Positions 42,640-52,554 of a stretch of DNA of 64,000 nucleotides are shown here, piece after piece. A program made the position numbers and the translations under genes. The stretch is from Luteibacter aegosomaticola (GTDB lineage: Bacteria; Pseudomonadota; Gammaproteobacteria; Xanthomonadales; Rhodanobacteraceae), in contig NZ_CP095741.1 in the NCBI RefSeq assembly GCF_023078475.1, forward strand, positions 5,027,599 through 5,091,598, written 5' to 3'. Numbering within the stretch: the stretch's first letter is position 1; each line of letters begins with the position of its first letter. The notes under the pieces were generated by a model. That model saw nothing but the letters and a program-made list of their open reading frames with translations, made no database searches and was not told the origin of the DNA.

Positions 42640-44120
42640 TGGCCACGCCGCTCGTGAGGATGCGCAACATCCACAAGGCCTTCGGTCCGGTGAAGGTGCT
42701 TGAAGGCGTGGACTTCGAGTTGCTCCCCGGTGAAGTGCACGCCCTGATGGGCGAGAACGGCGCCGGCAAATCCACCTTGATGAAGATCCTCACCGGCATT
42801 TACGCGCCGGACGCAGGGACCATCGAGGTAGATGGCCAGCAGGTTTCGATCACCTCGCCCGCAGATGCCGAAAAGTACGGCATCGCCATCATCCACCAGG
42901 AACTGAACCTTATCCCGGCGCTTAGCATCGCGGATAACCTGTTCCTGGGTCGCGAAGTGCATCGCTTCGGCCTGCTCAACCGCAAGGCCATGGATACACG
43001 CGCGAAGGAATGGCTCGATCGCGTCGGCATGACGAAGCTGGATCCGGCGACGCGCATCGAGCGCCTCTCGGTGGGCCAGCAACAGATGGTCGAGATCGCG
43101 CGCGCACTCGGCCAGAAGGCCCGCGTGCTGATCATGGATGAGCCGACCGCCGCGCTCACCGAAAGCGAAACCACCACGCTGTTCAAGCTCATCCGTGAAT
43201 TGCGTGAGCAGGGCACCGGCATCGTCTACGTCTCGCACCGCATGGAAGAGATCTTCGCGCTGTGCGATCGCATCTCGATCCTGCGCGACGGCCACTTCGT
43301 CGGCACGCGCGATGTGCCTGGCCTCGCCTTCGATGAAGTCGTGAAGATGATGGTCGGCCGCACGCTCGATGCGCGCTTCCCTACGCGCACGCCGAAGATC
43401 GGCGATGTGCGGCTGAACGTGGAGCACATCACCGGCGGCATGGTCCAGGATGTCAGCTTCGCGCTGCATGCAGGCGAAGTCCTCGGTGTGGCCGGGTTGC
43501 TTGGCGCGGGCCGTACCGAAATGGCGCGTCTGTTGTTCGGCCTCGACAAGCTCGAGAGCGGCAGCGTCACGCTGGACGGCAAGGTCGTCACGCCGAAGAG
43601 CCCGAGCGAAGCGATCCACGCGGGCTTCGGCTTCGTCACCGAAGATCGCAAGGCACAAGGCCTCGTGCTCGACATGAGCCTGCGCGAAAACGTCAGCCTG
43701 CCGCGCGTCCCCGCGCATGCCGGCCTCGTCGATCGCGGCACCGAGAAGAAGCAGACCTCCGGCCTCATCGACGCGTTGAAGATCCGTACGCGCGACATGG
43801 AACTGGATGTGCGCGCGCTATCCGGCGGCAACCAGCAGAAGGTCGTACTGGCCAAGTGGCTGGCCCTGAAGCCGCGCGTCCTCATCCTCGACGAACCGAC
43901 CCGCGGCGTAGACGTGGGTGGCAAGGCCGAGATCTACCACATCATCAATCAACTCGCGGAGCAGGGCGTGGCCATCCTCATGATCTCGTCGGAATTGCCG
44001 GAGGTGCTCGCCATGAGCGATCGCATCCTGGTGATGCACGAGGGCCATGCGACGGCCCTGCTTGATGCCCACGGCGCCACCCAGGAAGCCGTGATGACCG
44101 CCGCGACCGGAGGCAAGTGA
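42639..44120 (+). CDS. rbsA: Ribose ABC transporter ATP-binding protein
   Basis: A 493-residue double ATPase. The first cassette has Walker A GENGAGKSTLMKIL and signature LSVGQQQMVEIARAL; the second has the degenerate Walker A region GLLGAGRTEMARLLF and signature LSGGNQQKVVLAKWLAL followed by LDEPTRGVDVG. This is the RbsA/MglA layout. It starts with ATG 42639, one base overlapping rbsD, and is followed by rbsC. Confidence 0.96.
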   Translation: MATPLVRMRNIHKAFGPVKVLEGVDFELLPGEVHALMGENGAGKSTLMKILTGIYAPDAGTIEVDGQQVSITSPADAEKYGIAIIHQELNLIPALSIADNLFLGREVHRFGLLNRKAMDTRAKEWLDRVGMTKLDPATRIERLSVGQQQMVEIARALGQKARVLIMDEPTAALTESETTTLFKLIRELREQGTGIVYVSHRMEEIFALCDRISILRDGHFVGTRDVPGLAFDEVVKMMVGRTLDARFPTRTPKIGDVRLNVEHITGGMVQDVSFALHAGEVLGVAGLLGAGRTEMARLLFGLDKLESGSVTLDGKVVTPKSPSEAIHAGFGFVTEDRKAQGLVLDMSLRENVSLPRVPAHAGLVDRGTEKKQTSGLIDALKIRTRDMELDVRALSGGNQQKVVLAKWLALKPRVLILDEPTRGVDVGGKAEIYHIINQLAEQGVAILMISSELPEVLAMSDRILVMHEGHATALLDAHGATQEAVMTAATGGK

Positions 44121-44121
44121 C

Positions 44122-45066
44122 ATGACGCTGCAAATGAACTGGAGCCGGGCAAGCACGTTGCTCCAGCGCCTCGGCTCGGTGATCGGCCTGGTGCTGCTCT
44201 TCATCGTGCTCTCGGTGATGAGCCCTGACTTCCTCACCACCGGCAACCTGCTGACGGTGCTTCGCCAGGTCTCGATCAACGCGTTGATCGCGTTTGGCAT
44301 GACCTTCGTGATTCTTGCGGGTGGTATCGATCTGTCTGTCGGCGCGATCCTCGCGTTCACGGGTGCGATCACCGCGGGGCTCATGGCGTCCGGCCACGGC
44401 ATCGTGCTCAGTGTCGGCGCGGGCCTTGGGCTTGGCCTGATCCTCGGCATGATCAACGGCGTGCTGGTGTCGTGGGGCAAGGTCGCGCCCTTCATCGCCA
44501 CGCTGGGCACACTCACCTTGCTGCGCGGTCTCACGCTCTCGTACACGCAGGGCAGCCCCATCCCGGTGACGAACCAGAGCTTCGCCCTGGTCGGCGGTGG
44601 CTACGTTGCCAACCTGATCCCGCTGCCGGTGATCTGGATGTTCATCGCGTTTGTCGTCTGCGGGTTCCTGCTGCGCGGCACGGTGTTCGGCCGCCACGTC
44701 GTGGCCATCGGCGGCAACGAAGAGGCGGCACGCCTCTCCGGTGTGCGTATCGCCCCGATGAAGATCGCCATCTACGGTCTTTCTGGCCTTCTCTCCGCGT
44801 TCGCGGGCATCGTGCTTACCTCGCGCCTGTATTCGGCGCAGGCCACGGCGGGCCAGGGTTACGAGCTGGACGCGATCGCCGCGGTGGTGCTGGGCGGTAC
44901 CAGCCTCGCCGGTGGCCGTGGCTGGCTCTTCGGCACGCTGATCGGCGCGCTGCTTATTGGCTTCCTGAACAACGGCCTCAACCTGCTGGGCGTCAGCTCT
45001 TTCTATCAGCAGGTGGTTAAGGGCATCGTTATCCTGATCGCCGTCCTGCTCGACAGGCGGCAGTGA
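44122..45066 (+). CDS. rbsC: Ribose ABC transporter permease
   Basis: A 314-residue membrane protein of the RbsC family with about ten helices. [24 protein letters not shown] near residues 53-76 and [23 protein letters not shown] near residues 254-276 are typical. It follows rbsA after 1 nt and lies 20 nt before rbsB. Confidence 0.95.
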   Translation: MTLQMNWSRASTLLQRLGSVIGLVLLFIVLSVMSPDFLTTGNLLTVLRQVSINALIAFGMTFVILAGGIDLSVGAILAFTGAITAGLMASGHGIVLSVGAGLGLGLILGMINGVLVSWGKVAPFIATLGTLTLLRGLTLSYTQGSPIPVTNQSFALVGGGYVANLIPLPVIWMFIAFVVCGFLLRGTVFGRHVVAIGGNEEAARLSGVRIAPMKIAIYGLSGLLSAFAGIVLTSRLYSAQATAGQGYELDAIAAVVLGGTSLAGGRGWLFGTLIGALLIGFLNNGLNLLGVSSFYQQVVKGIVILIAVLLDRRQ

Positions 45067-45086
45067 ACACCACGAGGGAACACACC

Positions 45087-46019
45087 ATGCGCAAACTTAC
45101 TTTCCTCGCCGCGGCAGCGGCCACTCTCCTTGCCGCGTGCTCGCAGCAAGGCCCGGGCGAATCCGCACCGGCCGCCGCGTCCACGGCCGGTGGCGCCGCC
45201 GGTGGCAAGCCGGTCATCGGCCTGGCGCTCTCCACCCAGAACAACCCGTTCTTCGTTGAGCTGAAGGATGGCGCGCAGAAGGCCGCGGATGCGTCCGGCG
45301 TGCAGCTGGTCGTGGTCGATGCGCAGGATGATCCGGCCCGCCAGATTTCGAGCGTCGAAGATCTCATCCAGAAGCGCGTTTCCGTGATCCTGCTGAACCC
45401 GACGGATTCGTCGGCGCTCGCCGGTGCGGTGCAGTCGGCCCAGCGCGCGAACATCCCGGTGATCACGCTGGATCGCGGCGTCGATGGCGCCGAAGTCGCT
45501 TCGCACATTGCGTCGGACAACATCGCCGGCGGCAAGATGGCGGCGGACTTCCTCGCCAAGCAGCTGGGTGGCAAGGGCAACATCATCGAACTGCAGGGTG
45601 TGGCCGGTACCTCGGCAGCGCGTGAGCGCGGCAAGGGCTTCGACGATGAGATCGCCACGACCGGCATGAAGGTCGTCGCGCAGCAGCCGGCGAACTTCGA
45701 CCGCGCGCAGGGCCTCTCGGTGTCCGAGAACCTGCTGCAGGGTAACAGCGACGTCCAGGCCATCTTCGCGCAGAACGACGAAATGGCCCTCGGCGCGGTG
45801 CAGGCCCTGGCTGGCAAGAACAAGAAGGTGCTGGTCGTCGGCTTCGACGGCACGCCGGACGGCAAGAAGGCCGTGCAGGATGGCCAGATGGCCGCCACCG
45901 TCGCGCAGCAGCCGGAAGAAATCGGCCGCCTCGGCGTCGAGACGGCGAAGAAGTTGGTCGACAAGCAGACTGTGGATAAGTCCATCGCCGTGCCGCTTAA
46001 GCTTCTCACCAAGGAATAA
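45087..46019 (+). CDS. rbsB: Ribose-binding protein with lipoprotein signal
   Basis: A 310-residue periplasmic binding protein of the LacI-like sugar-binding type ([54 protein letters not shown]). The signal [17 protein letters not shown] ends in a lipobox (LLAAC), so it is anchored by lipid. In most Gram-negative bacteria RbsB is a free periplasmic protein, so this is unusual. ATG 45087 has GAGGGAAC 7 nt upstream. A strong terminator follows the gene. Confidence 0.92.
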   Translation: MRKLTFLAAAAATLLAACSQQGPGESAPAAASTAGGAAGGKPVIGLALSTQNNPFFVELKDGAQKAADASGVQLVVVDAQDDPARQISSVEDLIQKRVSVILLNPTDSSALAGAVQSAQRANIPVITLDRGVDGAEVASHIASDNIAGGKMAADFLAKQLGGKGNIIELQGVAGTSAARERGKGFDDEIATTGMKVVAQQPANFDRAQGLSVSENLLQGNSDVQAIFAQNDEMALGAVQALAGKNKKVLVVGFDGTPDGKKAVQDGQMAATVAQQPEEIGRLGVETAKKLVDKQTVDKSIAVPLKLLTKE

Positions 46020-46024
46020 AAAAA

Positions 46025-46047
46025 ACGGGCCGAAAGGCCCGCTTTTT
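46025..46047 (+). terminator. Rho-independent terminator of the ribose operon
   Basis: CGGGCC-GAAA-GGCCCG with a GAAA tetraloop and a T-run after it, 5 nt past the rbsB stop. Preceding A-run means it may also work for minus-strand transcription. Confidence 0.9.
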
Positions 46048-46050
46048 TGT

Positions 46051-46147
46051 CTGTAGGAGCCCACCCTGTGGGCGACATCTTTCGCGACGACGCCACAGGG
46101 CCTGTGGCTCTTTCGCGAACGGCGTCGCCCACAGGGTGGGCTCCTAC
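46051..46147. repeat. Full type B palindromic repeat after rbsB
   Basis: Begins TGTAGGAGCCCACCCTGTGG and ends CCCACAGGGTGGGCTCCTAC, about 97 nt, closely matching the copy at 56284. It lies between the ends of rbsB and ftsK, where both are convergent. Confidence 0.9.
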
Positions 46148-46151
46148 CGCT

Positions 46152-48752
46152 TCAGTCCTGCGGTGCGGGCGCGATGACGTCGCGCTGCCCGTTGATCCCC
46201 ATCGGCGAAACGATGCCGGCGGATTCCATCGCCTCCACCAAACGCGCCGCGCGGTTGTAGCCGATCCGGAACTGCCGCTGCACGAACGAGATGGACGCAC
46301 GCCGCGTACGCAGCACGAACGCTGCGGCTTCGTCGTAGAGCGGATCCAGCTCGGCATCGCCGCCATCCTCGCCCGGCTCGCCGTCGCTGGCTTCGCTCGG
46401 CGGCCCCTGCAGGATCTCGTCCTTGTAATCGGGTTCACCGAACTGCTTCAGCCAGCCAACAATACGGTGCACTTCTTCGTCGGCGACGAATGCGCCGTGG
46501 ATACGCTGTGGATAACCCGTACCCGGCGGCAGGAACAACATATCGCCCTGGCCAAGCAGGCTTTCCGCGCCCATCTGGTCGAGGATGGTGCGCGAGTCGA
46601 TCTTCGACGACACCTGGAACGCGACGCGCGTTGGGATGTTCGCCTTGATCAGGCCGGTGATGACGTCGACCGACGGACGCTGCGTGGCGAGGATCAGATG
46701 GATACCTGCCGCACGCGCCTTCTGTGCCAGGCGTGCGATCAACTCTTCGATCTTCTTGCCGGCGACCATCATCAGGTCGGCAAGCTCGTCGATCACCACG
46801 ACGATCATCGGCATCGTATCGAGGTGCTCGGGCACTTCGGGATGCGCAGGGAACGGATTGAACAGCGGCTTGCCCGCTGCGCGGGCTTCGCGAACCTTCT
46901 GGTTGTAGCCAGCAAGGTTGCGCACACGCAGATCGGACATGACCTTGTAGCGGTTTTCCATCTCCGCGACGCACCAGTTCAGCGCGTTCGCGGCGAGCTT
47001 CATGTCGGTAACCACGGGCGCCAGCAGATGCGGGATGCCTTCGTACACCGAGAGCTCCAGCATCTTCGGGTCGATCATGATCATGCGCACATCTTCGGGC
47101 GTGGCCTTGTACAGCATCGACAGGATCATGGCGTTCACCGCCACCGACTTACCCGAGCCGGTCGTACCGGCCACCAGCATGTGCGGGGCTTTCGCCAGAT
47201 CGGCGACGACCGAATCACCGGTGATGCCCTTACCCATCGCCAGCGTGAGCAGCGAATCGCTCTCGCGATACTCGGGTGAGTCGAGGATCTCGGAAAGGGC
47301 AATCATCTGGCGCTGCTCGTTCGGCAGCTCCAGGCCCATGCACATCTTGCCGGGGATGGTTTCGACGACGCGAATCGACGTGCGGCCAAGGCCGCGCGCA
47401 AGGTCCTTCATCAGCGCGACGATCTGGTTGCCACGCACACCCGTCGCCGGTTCGATTTCGTAGCGCGTGATCACGGGGCCCGCGGAGGCGCCCACAACCT
47501 GCACCGGCACTTTGAATTCCGCCAGGCGCTGCTCGATCAGCTCACCGGTTTCAGCCAGTTCCTCTTCGCTAACGGCCAACGTGTTCTGCGATGCCGCGGC
47601 AAGCAACGTCAGCGGCGGAAGGCTGATCGAACCGTGGTTCACCGTACGCAACGGACGCGGCGCTGGGATATGACTGATCGGTACCTGCTCGGTCGGCGAG
47701 GAATCGTTGGCCGCGATCGCAAACCGCGACACCGGCTTGATCGGTGCGGGCGGTGCTGCCGGCAAAACCGGCTCTACGTCCACATCAGGCGGCGGCGTCT
47801 CAACCGTGCGATGCCCGCTATCCGGATGGCGAACCTCCACACCCGCACTGCGATACCCACTGTAGGAGCGCGTTTGCGCGCGATCAGCCTCACCCACCGA
47901 AGGCGCGGCAGCTTCCATCACAGGCACCGTGGGAATCGATCGAATCACGGGCGACTCAGCGATCTCACGCGCCGCTACGGACGCTTCCACCGGGGCGGCC
48001 ACTTCGCGCTCTGCCTCGACCTGCGCCTGCATCGCCCGCGGCGCCAGCCACGGCTCACGAATCACCGTGTCCGGCTTGGTCTGATGACGCGGCATGACCG
48101 GCGTGGTGACCGACGGGCGCACCGGGTCGGGCTGCACTGGCGCAGGACGCGGCGGCGAAGCGCTCGCGATCGGCGCTGCCGTGGTTTTCCGGGTGGGTTT
48201 GGCTACCGGCTTTGCCGCACGACGCCGCGCCGGTGCACGATCGGCGCGGCGCACGGCGGCCGAAGGCTTACGCCCGGTGGCGCGCGCGGCCCCTCGCTGG
48301 AACAGGCGGTGCGTGCCTTCAATGGCCAGTGCACCCATCGGCTCGAGAATTCCGTTGAGGCCAACGATCGCCTGCGACCACGGCACGCCGGTGTACCAGG
48401 GCAGGGCGACGATCATCAGCGCGAGCGAGATCGCCGCAGCCACAGGCGTGGCCGGACCTGCGATGCCGCCCAGCCAGCGGCACACAGCACCGCCCACGGA
48501 CGCGTCGTCCGTGAAGTGGGTAATGACCAAGCCCTCCAGCATGCTGCTCGCGAGCAGCACCAGGACAAACCCAGCCCAGAAACGAATGGCGCCCGGTCCA
48601 ACCGTCGGCGGACGCCGCCGCCTTACGAGGGCAGCGACGACACGCCAAAGCAGGGGAAGCAGCCAGAGAGTGGAGAGCCCGAAGGCGCTGAACACGAACG
48701 AGAGCATGCCTGACCGCAAGTAACGTAACGAATGCCGCAGTTTAGCGTGCAT
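46152..48752 (-). CDS. ftsK: FtsK/SpoIIIE-type DNA translocase, short form
   Basis: An 866-residue FtsK-family protein. N-terminal membrane helices are near residues 15-42, 58-78 and 100-120. A Pro/Ala/Arg-rich linker follows to about 345, then the motor domain with Walker [18 protein letters not shown], Walker [18 protein letters not shown] and the gamma winged helix ([28 protein letters not shown]). It is shorter in its membrane part than classical FtsK, and it lies away from the lolA neighbourhood usual for the main ftsK of this group, so it may be a second translocase. A palindromic repeat is inserted in the linker. Confidence 0.9.
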   Translation of the reverse strand: MHAKLRHSLRYLRSGMLSFVFSAFGLSTLWLLPLLWRVVAALVRRRRPPTVGPGAIRFWAGFVLVLLASSMLEGLVITHFTDDASVGGAVCRWLGGIAGPATPVAAAISLALMIVALPWYTGVPWSQAIVGLNGILEPMGALAIEGTHRLFQRGAARATGRKPSAAVRRADRAPARRRAAKPVAKPTRKTTAAPIASASPPRPAPVQPDPVRPSVTTPVMPRHQTKPDTVIREPWLAPRAMQAQVEAEREVAAPVEASVAAREIAESPVIRSIPTVPVMEAAAPSVGEADRAQTRSYSGYRSAGVEVRHPDSGHRTVETPPPDVDVEPVLPAAPPAPIKPVSRFAIAANDSSPTEQVPISHIPAPRPLRTVNHGSISLPPLTLLAAASQNTLAVSEEELAETGELIEQRLAEFKVPVQVVGASAGPVITRYEIEPATGVRGNQIVALMKDLARGLGRTSIRVVETIPGKMCMGLELPNEQRQMIALSEILDSPEYRESDSLLTLAMGKGITGDSVVADLAKAPHMLVAGTTGSGKSVAVNAMILSMLYKATPEDVRMIMIDPKMLELSVYEGIPHLLAPVVTDMKLAANALNWCVAEMENRYKVMSDLRVRNLAGYNQKVREARAAGKPLFNPFPAHPEVPEHLDTMPMIVVVIDELADLMMVAGKKIEELIARLAQKARAAGIHLILATQRPSVDVITGLIKANIPTRVAFQVSSKIDSRTILDQMGAESLLGQGDMLFLPPGTGYPQRIHGAFVADEEVHRIVGWLKQFGEPDYKDEILQGPPSEASDGEPGEDGGDAELDPLYDEAAAFVLRTRRASISFVQRQFRIGYNRAARLVEAMESAGIVSPMGINGQRDVIAPAPQD
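47861..47884. repeat. Type A repeat half inside the ftsK linker
   Basis: TGTAGGAGCGCGTTTGCGCG then CGAT. Read in the ftsK frame it encodes DRAQTRSYS at about residues 290-298 of the variable linker. The same element in the glycosidase gene is read in another frame. Confidence 0.88.
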
Positions 48753-48813
48753 TCGTACGTTCCGTGAGTGAAAGGTCGGCTAAGCCCCTGTCGCGGTTAC
48801 CTCACGGCCATGG

Positions 48814-49608
48814 TCAGGCGCGGTAGCGCGGGGCCACTTCCTTGCGGGAGAGGTTCGGGCCCATCGCGACGCGGGCTGCTTCGTAGGCCTTGTACTGGCC
48901 TTCGTCATGCAGCGGCGGGATGGTGATGACTTCGCCACGATCGAAGCCGACGAGCGCGGCATCCACCAGGTCGGCGGTTTCCATGACCATGCCCGGCAGC
49001 AGGGCTTCCGGATCCTTGCCCGAGTTCTCCCAGATTTCGGTCTTGGTGGCACCCGGCAGCACGGCCTGGACATGGACGTTCGTGCCCTGCAGGCGCGATG
49101 CGAGACCCAGGGTCAGGTTCACGAGATGCGCCTTGGTGCCGCTGTAGATACCGTCGAACAGCTCCGGCGCGAAGGCGAGCACCGAGGCGATATTGATGAT
49201 GCCGCCCTTGTTGCGCTTCACGAACTGCTGGGCCGCCTCGGCCGTCAGCACGGTCGGGGCGATGGTGTTGATGGCGAGGATCTTTTCGATGTTTGCGGCG
49301 CTGTTCTCCAGCACGCTGCCATCGAGGGAGATGCCGGCGTTGTTGACCAGCAGGGTGATCGACGCATCGCTGGCGAGGCGGGCTTCGACCTTGGCGAGGT
49401 CGGCGCGCGAGGTCAGGTCGGCCTGCAGGGCCTCGACCTTGCGGCCGGTGCGCTCGGTGATCTTGCGGCCCAGGGCCTCCAGGCGGTCAAGCCGGCGGGC
49501 GACCAGGATGAGGTCGTAGCCGCGGTCGGCCAGGCGCTCGGCGTAGATCTCGCCGATGCCCGACGAAGCGCCCGTGACGATGGCGGTGCCTTTGGATTCA
49601 GTGCTCAT
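48814..49608 (-). CDS. Short-chain dehydrogenase/reductase (SDR)
   Basis: A 264-residue SDR enzyme: cofactor site TGASSGIGEIYAERLADRG, NNAGISLDG, and the catalytic pair Tyr-x-x-x-Lys in GIYSGTKAHLV. The cofactor preference is not clear, though RRLDR after the second strand favours NADP. It is divergent from an HxlR regulator with a shared palindrome, so it is probably induced by an electrophile or oxidant. The substrate is unknown. Confidence 0.88.
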   Translation of the reverse strand: MSTESKGTAIVTGASSGIGEIYAERLADRGYDLILVARRLDRLEALGRKITERTGRKVEALQADLTSRADLAKVEARLASDASITLLVNNAGISLDGSVLENSAANIEKILAINTIAPTVLTAEAAQQFVKRNKGGIINIASVLAFAPELFDGIYSGTKAHLVNLTLGLASRLQGTNVHVQAVLPGATKTEIWENSGKDPEALLPGMVMETADLVDAALVGFDRGEVITIPPLHDEGQYKAYEAARVAMGPNLSRKEVAPRYRA

Positions 49609-49661
49609 GACGTGTCTCCGGATGGGTAGATTGCATAGTGATAGTAACTAGGTTGCCATAC

Positions 49662-49679
49662 GATAGTGACGCTACTATC
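49662..49679. promoter_or_regulatory. Candidate HxlR operator
   Basis: GATAGT-N6-ACTATC, a perfect 6-bp inverted repeat 8 nt before the hxlR-like start, with a second half site GATAGT at 49640-49645. The site lies in the 79-nt divergent region between the SDR and hxlR genes, where a bound regulator could block both. Confidence 0.6.
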
Positions 49680-49687
49680 ATTTTGCA

Positions 49688-50125
49688 ATGGACATCGAAA
49701 AACTCTCTGTTGGCACCTGCCCGATCTCACGCGCCCTGGCGTTCGTGGGGGATACCTGGAGCGCGCTGATCCTGCGCGATGCCAGCCGCGGCATGACCCA
49801 GTTCGATCAGTTCCGGACAAGCCTGGGCATCGCCCCGAACATCCTCTCGCGGCGGTTGAAGGCCCTGACCGAGGCTGGCGTGCTGGAGAAGCGGCGGTAT
49901 AGCGAGCGCCCGCCGCGCGACGAATACATCCTCACCCCGGCCGGCGTGGACTTCTTGCCGATCCTCGCCGCCATGGGCGAATGGGGCCGGCGCCATAACG
50001 GCGCCGGCAAGCTGAGTCATCTGGTGAACCCGAAGACGGGTGCGCGGGTCGAGCCTGTCGTGATCGATCGGGTGACCGGCGAGCCGCTGAGCGCGGCGAA
50101 CATGCGGCTGGAGATGCCGGCTTAG
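49688..50125 (+). CDS. HxlR-family transcriptional regulator
   Basis: A 145-residue winged-helix regulator of the HxlR type. CPISRALAFVGDTWSALILRD opens the fold with the Cys often used for redox sensing (Cys11), then FDQFRTSLGIAPNILSRRLKALTEAGVLEKRRY is the DNA-binding helix and wing. Divergent from the SDR gene with a palindrome between. Its stop overlaps the stop of rtcA by 4 nt. Confidence 0.9.
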   Translation: MDIEKLSVGTCPISRALAFVGDTWSALILRDASRGMTQFDQFRTSLGIAPNILSRRLKALTEAGVLEKRRYSERPPRDEYILTPAGVDFLPILAAMGEWGRRHNGAGKLSHLVNPKTGARVEPVVIDRVTGEPLSAANMRLEMPA

Positions 50126-51138
50126 TCGGAGACGGCCACGGTCCAACGGCCGCGTCCCTCGTCGTGGAAGCTGAACTCCACGGGCAGGAACTTCTCGATC
50201 AACGCGGCATTGCTACGGGTATGGTCGGAAGGGGCCAGCGTGGTGAAGCTGCCACCGCCGGCGAGCGCCATCGGCAGCAGGAGCTGGTCGGCCAGGTGGC
50301 TATCCACCGCCACGCCCGCGGCCAGCCATGCCCGCGCTTCCGCGCACGCGCGCTCTGCCACGGCTTCTGCCGTGACGCGCTTCTCGCCGAAACTCGTGAA
50401 TACCGCCGCGATGCCATCGTCCGACCGGTAGCGAATGGACAGCGCATTGCCCGGTCCATGGGCGCCGCGCACGTCGTGCAGTGAGGCTTCACCCTCATCG
50501 AGATCAAGCCGTGCGCGGGCGACGTTCAACTCGCGTTCGCCGATCTTCGCTGGAATAGCGGAGATGATCGCCTCGGCATGGCGTTCCACGATCTCGCCAC
50601 GCTGGGCCAGGCTCACAGCCGCAGGACGCCCGCTTTCGCGGACGTCGCAGCGGATGCAGCCGCCACCCGCCGGGTAGAAACCGTGGCTGTCGAGCGCGAA
50701 CGAAGCGTCGAGGCCCATCTTCGCCATGGCCGGCAGGAACGCCTCGGCGATAAAGTTCGCCGAGGGCGCTGCCGGGTTATGCGTGCCACCTTCAATGGTG
50801 AGCGACGCGGCCACGCCATGCATCCACAGCGCGGGCAGCACCGTTTGCAGCACCAGGGTGGTCGAGCCAGCCGTGCCGATCGTCCAGCGCCGCGTACCGC
50901 CGCTCACGCCACGTGGCGTGAAGCGGAGCGACAGCGAGCCCGGCTCCGCCCCTTCCACGCTCGCGGCGCCGACATCCCGCGCGGCTTCCACCGCGGTGAG
51001 GTGCTGGCGAAGCAAGCCGGGGCGCGAGCGCTTGCCACGGATGCCTTCCATGGCAAACGGCTCTCCCGTGCACAGGCTAAGGGCCAACGCGGTGCGCAGT
51101 AGCTGGCCACCGCCTGCCTGTCCATCAATCTCGATCAT
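50122..51138 (-). CDS. rtcA: RNA 3'-terminal phosphate cyclase
   Basis: RtcA turns RNA 3'-phosphate ends into 2',3'-cyclic phosphates using ATP. The 338-residue protein shows IEIDGQAGGGQLLRTALAL, the EGGTHNPAAPSANFI motif and the catalytic His of PSDHTRSNAALIE near residue 309. Length and key residues are normal. It starts 21 nt after the rtcB stop, and rtcB-rtcA form one unit under the sigma-54 promoter upstream of rtcB. Confidence 0.95.
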   Translation of the reverse strand: MIEIDGQAGGGQLLRTALALSLCTGEPFAMEGIRGKRSRPGLLRQHLTAVEAARDVGAASVEGAEPGSLSLRFTPRGVSGGTRRWTIGTAGSTTLVLQTVLPALWMHGVAASLTIEGGTHNPAAPSANFIAEAFLPAMAKMGLDASFALDSHGFYPAGGGCIRCDVRESGRPAAVSLAQRGEIVERHAEAIISAIPAKIGERELNVARARLDLDEGEASLHDVRGAHGPGNALSIRYRSDDGIAAVFTSFGEKRVTAEAVAERACAEARAWLAAGVAVDSHLADQLLLPMALAGGGSFTTLAPSDHTRSNAALIEKFLPVEFSFHDEGRGRWTVAVSD

Positions 51139-51159
51139 GTCCTTACTTCCTTACGTTCC

Positions 51160-52380
51160 TTAACCCTTCACGCAGACCACCTGGCGCAGCGTGTGGACGA
51201 TTTCGACAAGGTCTTCCTGCGCCTTCATCACCGCATCGATCGGCTTGTAGGCGGCCGGCGTTTCGTCGATCACATCCGCGTCGCGGCGGCACTCCACGTG
51301 GGCGGTAGCTTTGCGGTGCTCCTCGAGCGAGATCGTCTTCTTCGCCTGCGTACGGCTCATGACACGACCCGCACCGTGGCTGCAGCTGTGGAAACTTTCA
51401 TCGTTACCAAGGCCACGCACGATGAAGCTGCGCGTACCCATGCTGCCCGGGATGATGCCCAACTCGCCCTTCTTCGCGCTCACCGCGCCCTTACGGGTGA
51501 CGAACACATCCTTGCCAAGGTGGTGCTCGCGGCTCACATAGTTGTGGTGGCAGTTCACCGCCTCGGCCCAGGCCTCGAATGGCTTGCTGATCACCTTGCG
51601 GGCCGCATCGATCACATGTTGCATCATGATCGCGCGGTTGGTGCGGGCATAGCGTTGCGCCCAATCCACGGCAAACACGTAGTCGCCGAAGTGCTCGCTG
51701 CCTTCCGGCAGGTACGCGAGGTCCTGGTCGGGCAGGTTGATCATCCAGCGGCGCATGTCTTCCTTGGCACGCTCGATGAAGTGCGTACCAATGGCGTTAC
51801 CCACGCCACGCGAGCCCGAGTGCAGCATGAACCAGACGCGGTCGGCCTCGTCGAGGCACACCTCGACGAAGTGGTTACCCGTGCCGAGCGTCCCGAGGTG
51901 GTGCAGGTTGTTGGTGCGCGCCAGCTTCGGGTACTTGTCGGTGATGAGCTTGAAGTCCGTCACCAGCTCGCTCCAACCCGACACCGTGGCTTCCGGCGGC
52001 GTTTCCCAGGCACCCTTGTCGCGACGGCCCAGCGTACGGCCGTGCGGCACGGCCGCTTCGATCGCATGGCGCAGGCCACGCAGGTCATCGGGCAGGTCCG
52101 AAGCCATGAGGGTCGTACGGGTCGCGATCATGCCGCAGCCGATGTCCACACCCACCGCGGCGGGAATGATCGCGCCGATCGTCGGCACGACGGACCCCAC
52201 CGTGGCGCCCTTGCCCAGGTGGACGTCGGGCATCACGGCCAGCCAGCCGTGCACGAAGGGCAGCTTGGCGATGTTGATCAGCTGCTGACGTGCCTCGTCC
52301 TCGAGTGGCACGCCACGGGTCCAGGCCTTGATCGGCTTGGCGCCCGGCTCGTTGATGACGTCGTATGCGTTGGTGCTCAT
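51160..52380 (-). CDS. rtcB: RNA-splicing ligase RtcB
   Basis: RtcB joins 2',3'-cyclic phosphate and 5'-hydroxyl RNA ends using GTP and Mn2+. The 406-residue protein has VGVDIGCGMIATRT with the metal Cys, LGTGNHFVEVCLDEAD, FMLHSGSRGVGN and the guanylylated His in SCSHGAGRVMSR. ATG 52380 is preferred to the open frame upstream, which has no conserved sequence. A strong hairpin is in the leader and a -24/-12 promoter is about 175 nt upstream. RtcR is divergent. Confidence 0.96.
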   Translation of the reverse strand: MSTNAYDVINEPGAKPIKAWTRGVPLEDEARQQLINIAKLPFVHGWLAVMPDVHLGKGATVGSVVPTIGAIIPAAVGVDIGCGMIATRTTLMASDLPDDLRGLRHAIEAAVPHGRTLGRRDKGAWETPPEATVSGWSELVTDFKLITDKYPKLARTNNLHHLGTLGTGNHFVEVCLDEADRVWFMLHSGSRGVGNAIGTHFIERAKEDMRRWMINLPDQDLAYLPEGSEHFGDYVFAVDWAQRYARTNRAIMMQHVIDAARKVISKPFEAWAEAVNCHHNYVSREHHLGKDVFVTRKGAVSAKKGELGIIPGSMGTRSFIVRGLGNDESFHSCSHGAGRVMSRTQAKKTISLEEHRKATAHVECRRDADVIDETPAAYKPIDAVMKAQEDLVEIVHTLRQVVCVKG

Positions 52381-52424
52381 GGTGTTCGTCCTGATAACAC
52401 AGATAAAAAGATCCGGCCTGCCCT

Positions 52425-52448
52425 CCCGGCGGGCCCATTCCCGCCGGG
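52425..52448. promoter_or_regulatory. Strong leader hairpin upstream of rtcB
   Basis: CCCGGCGGG-N6-CCCGCCGGG, a perfect 9-bp GC stem, 45 nt before the rtcB start in the 160-nt leader of the rtcBA transcript. It has no T-run, so it is not a simple terminator. It might protect the RNA or control translation. Confidence 0.7.
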
Positions 52449-52554
52449 ATAGAAAACATCGCGCCACGCCTGAGACATCCCTGTCGCCCGATTCGTCCGT
52501 GAGCTGACTGGCTGAGAGCGGCTGCGAGTGGAGGCCGGTTACGGGATGGATAGA

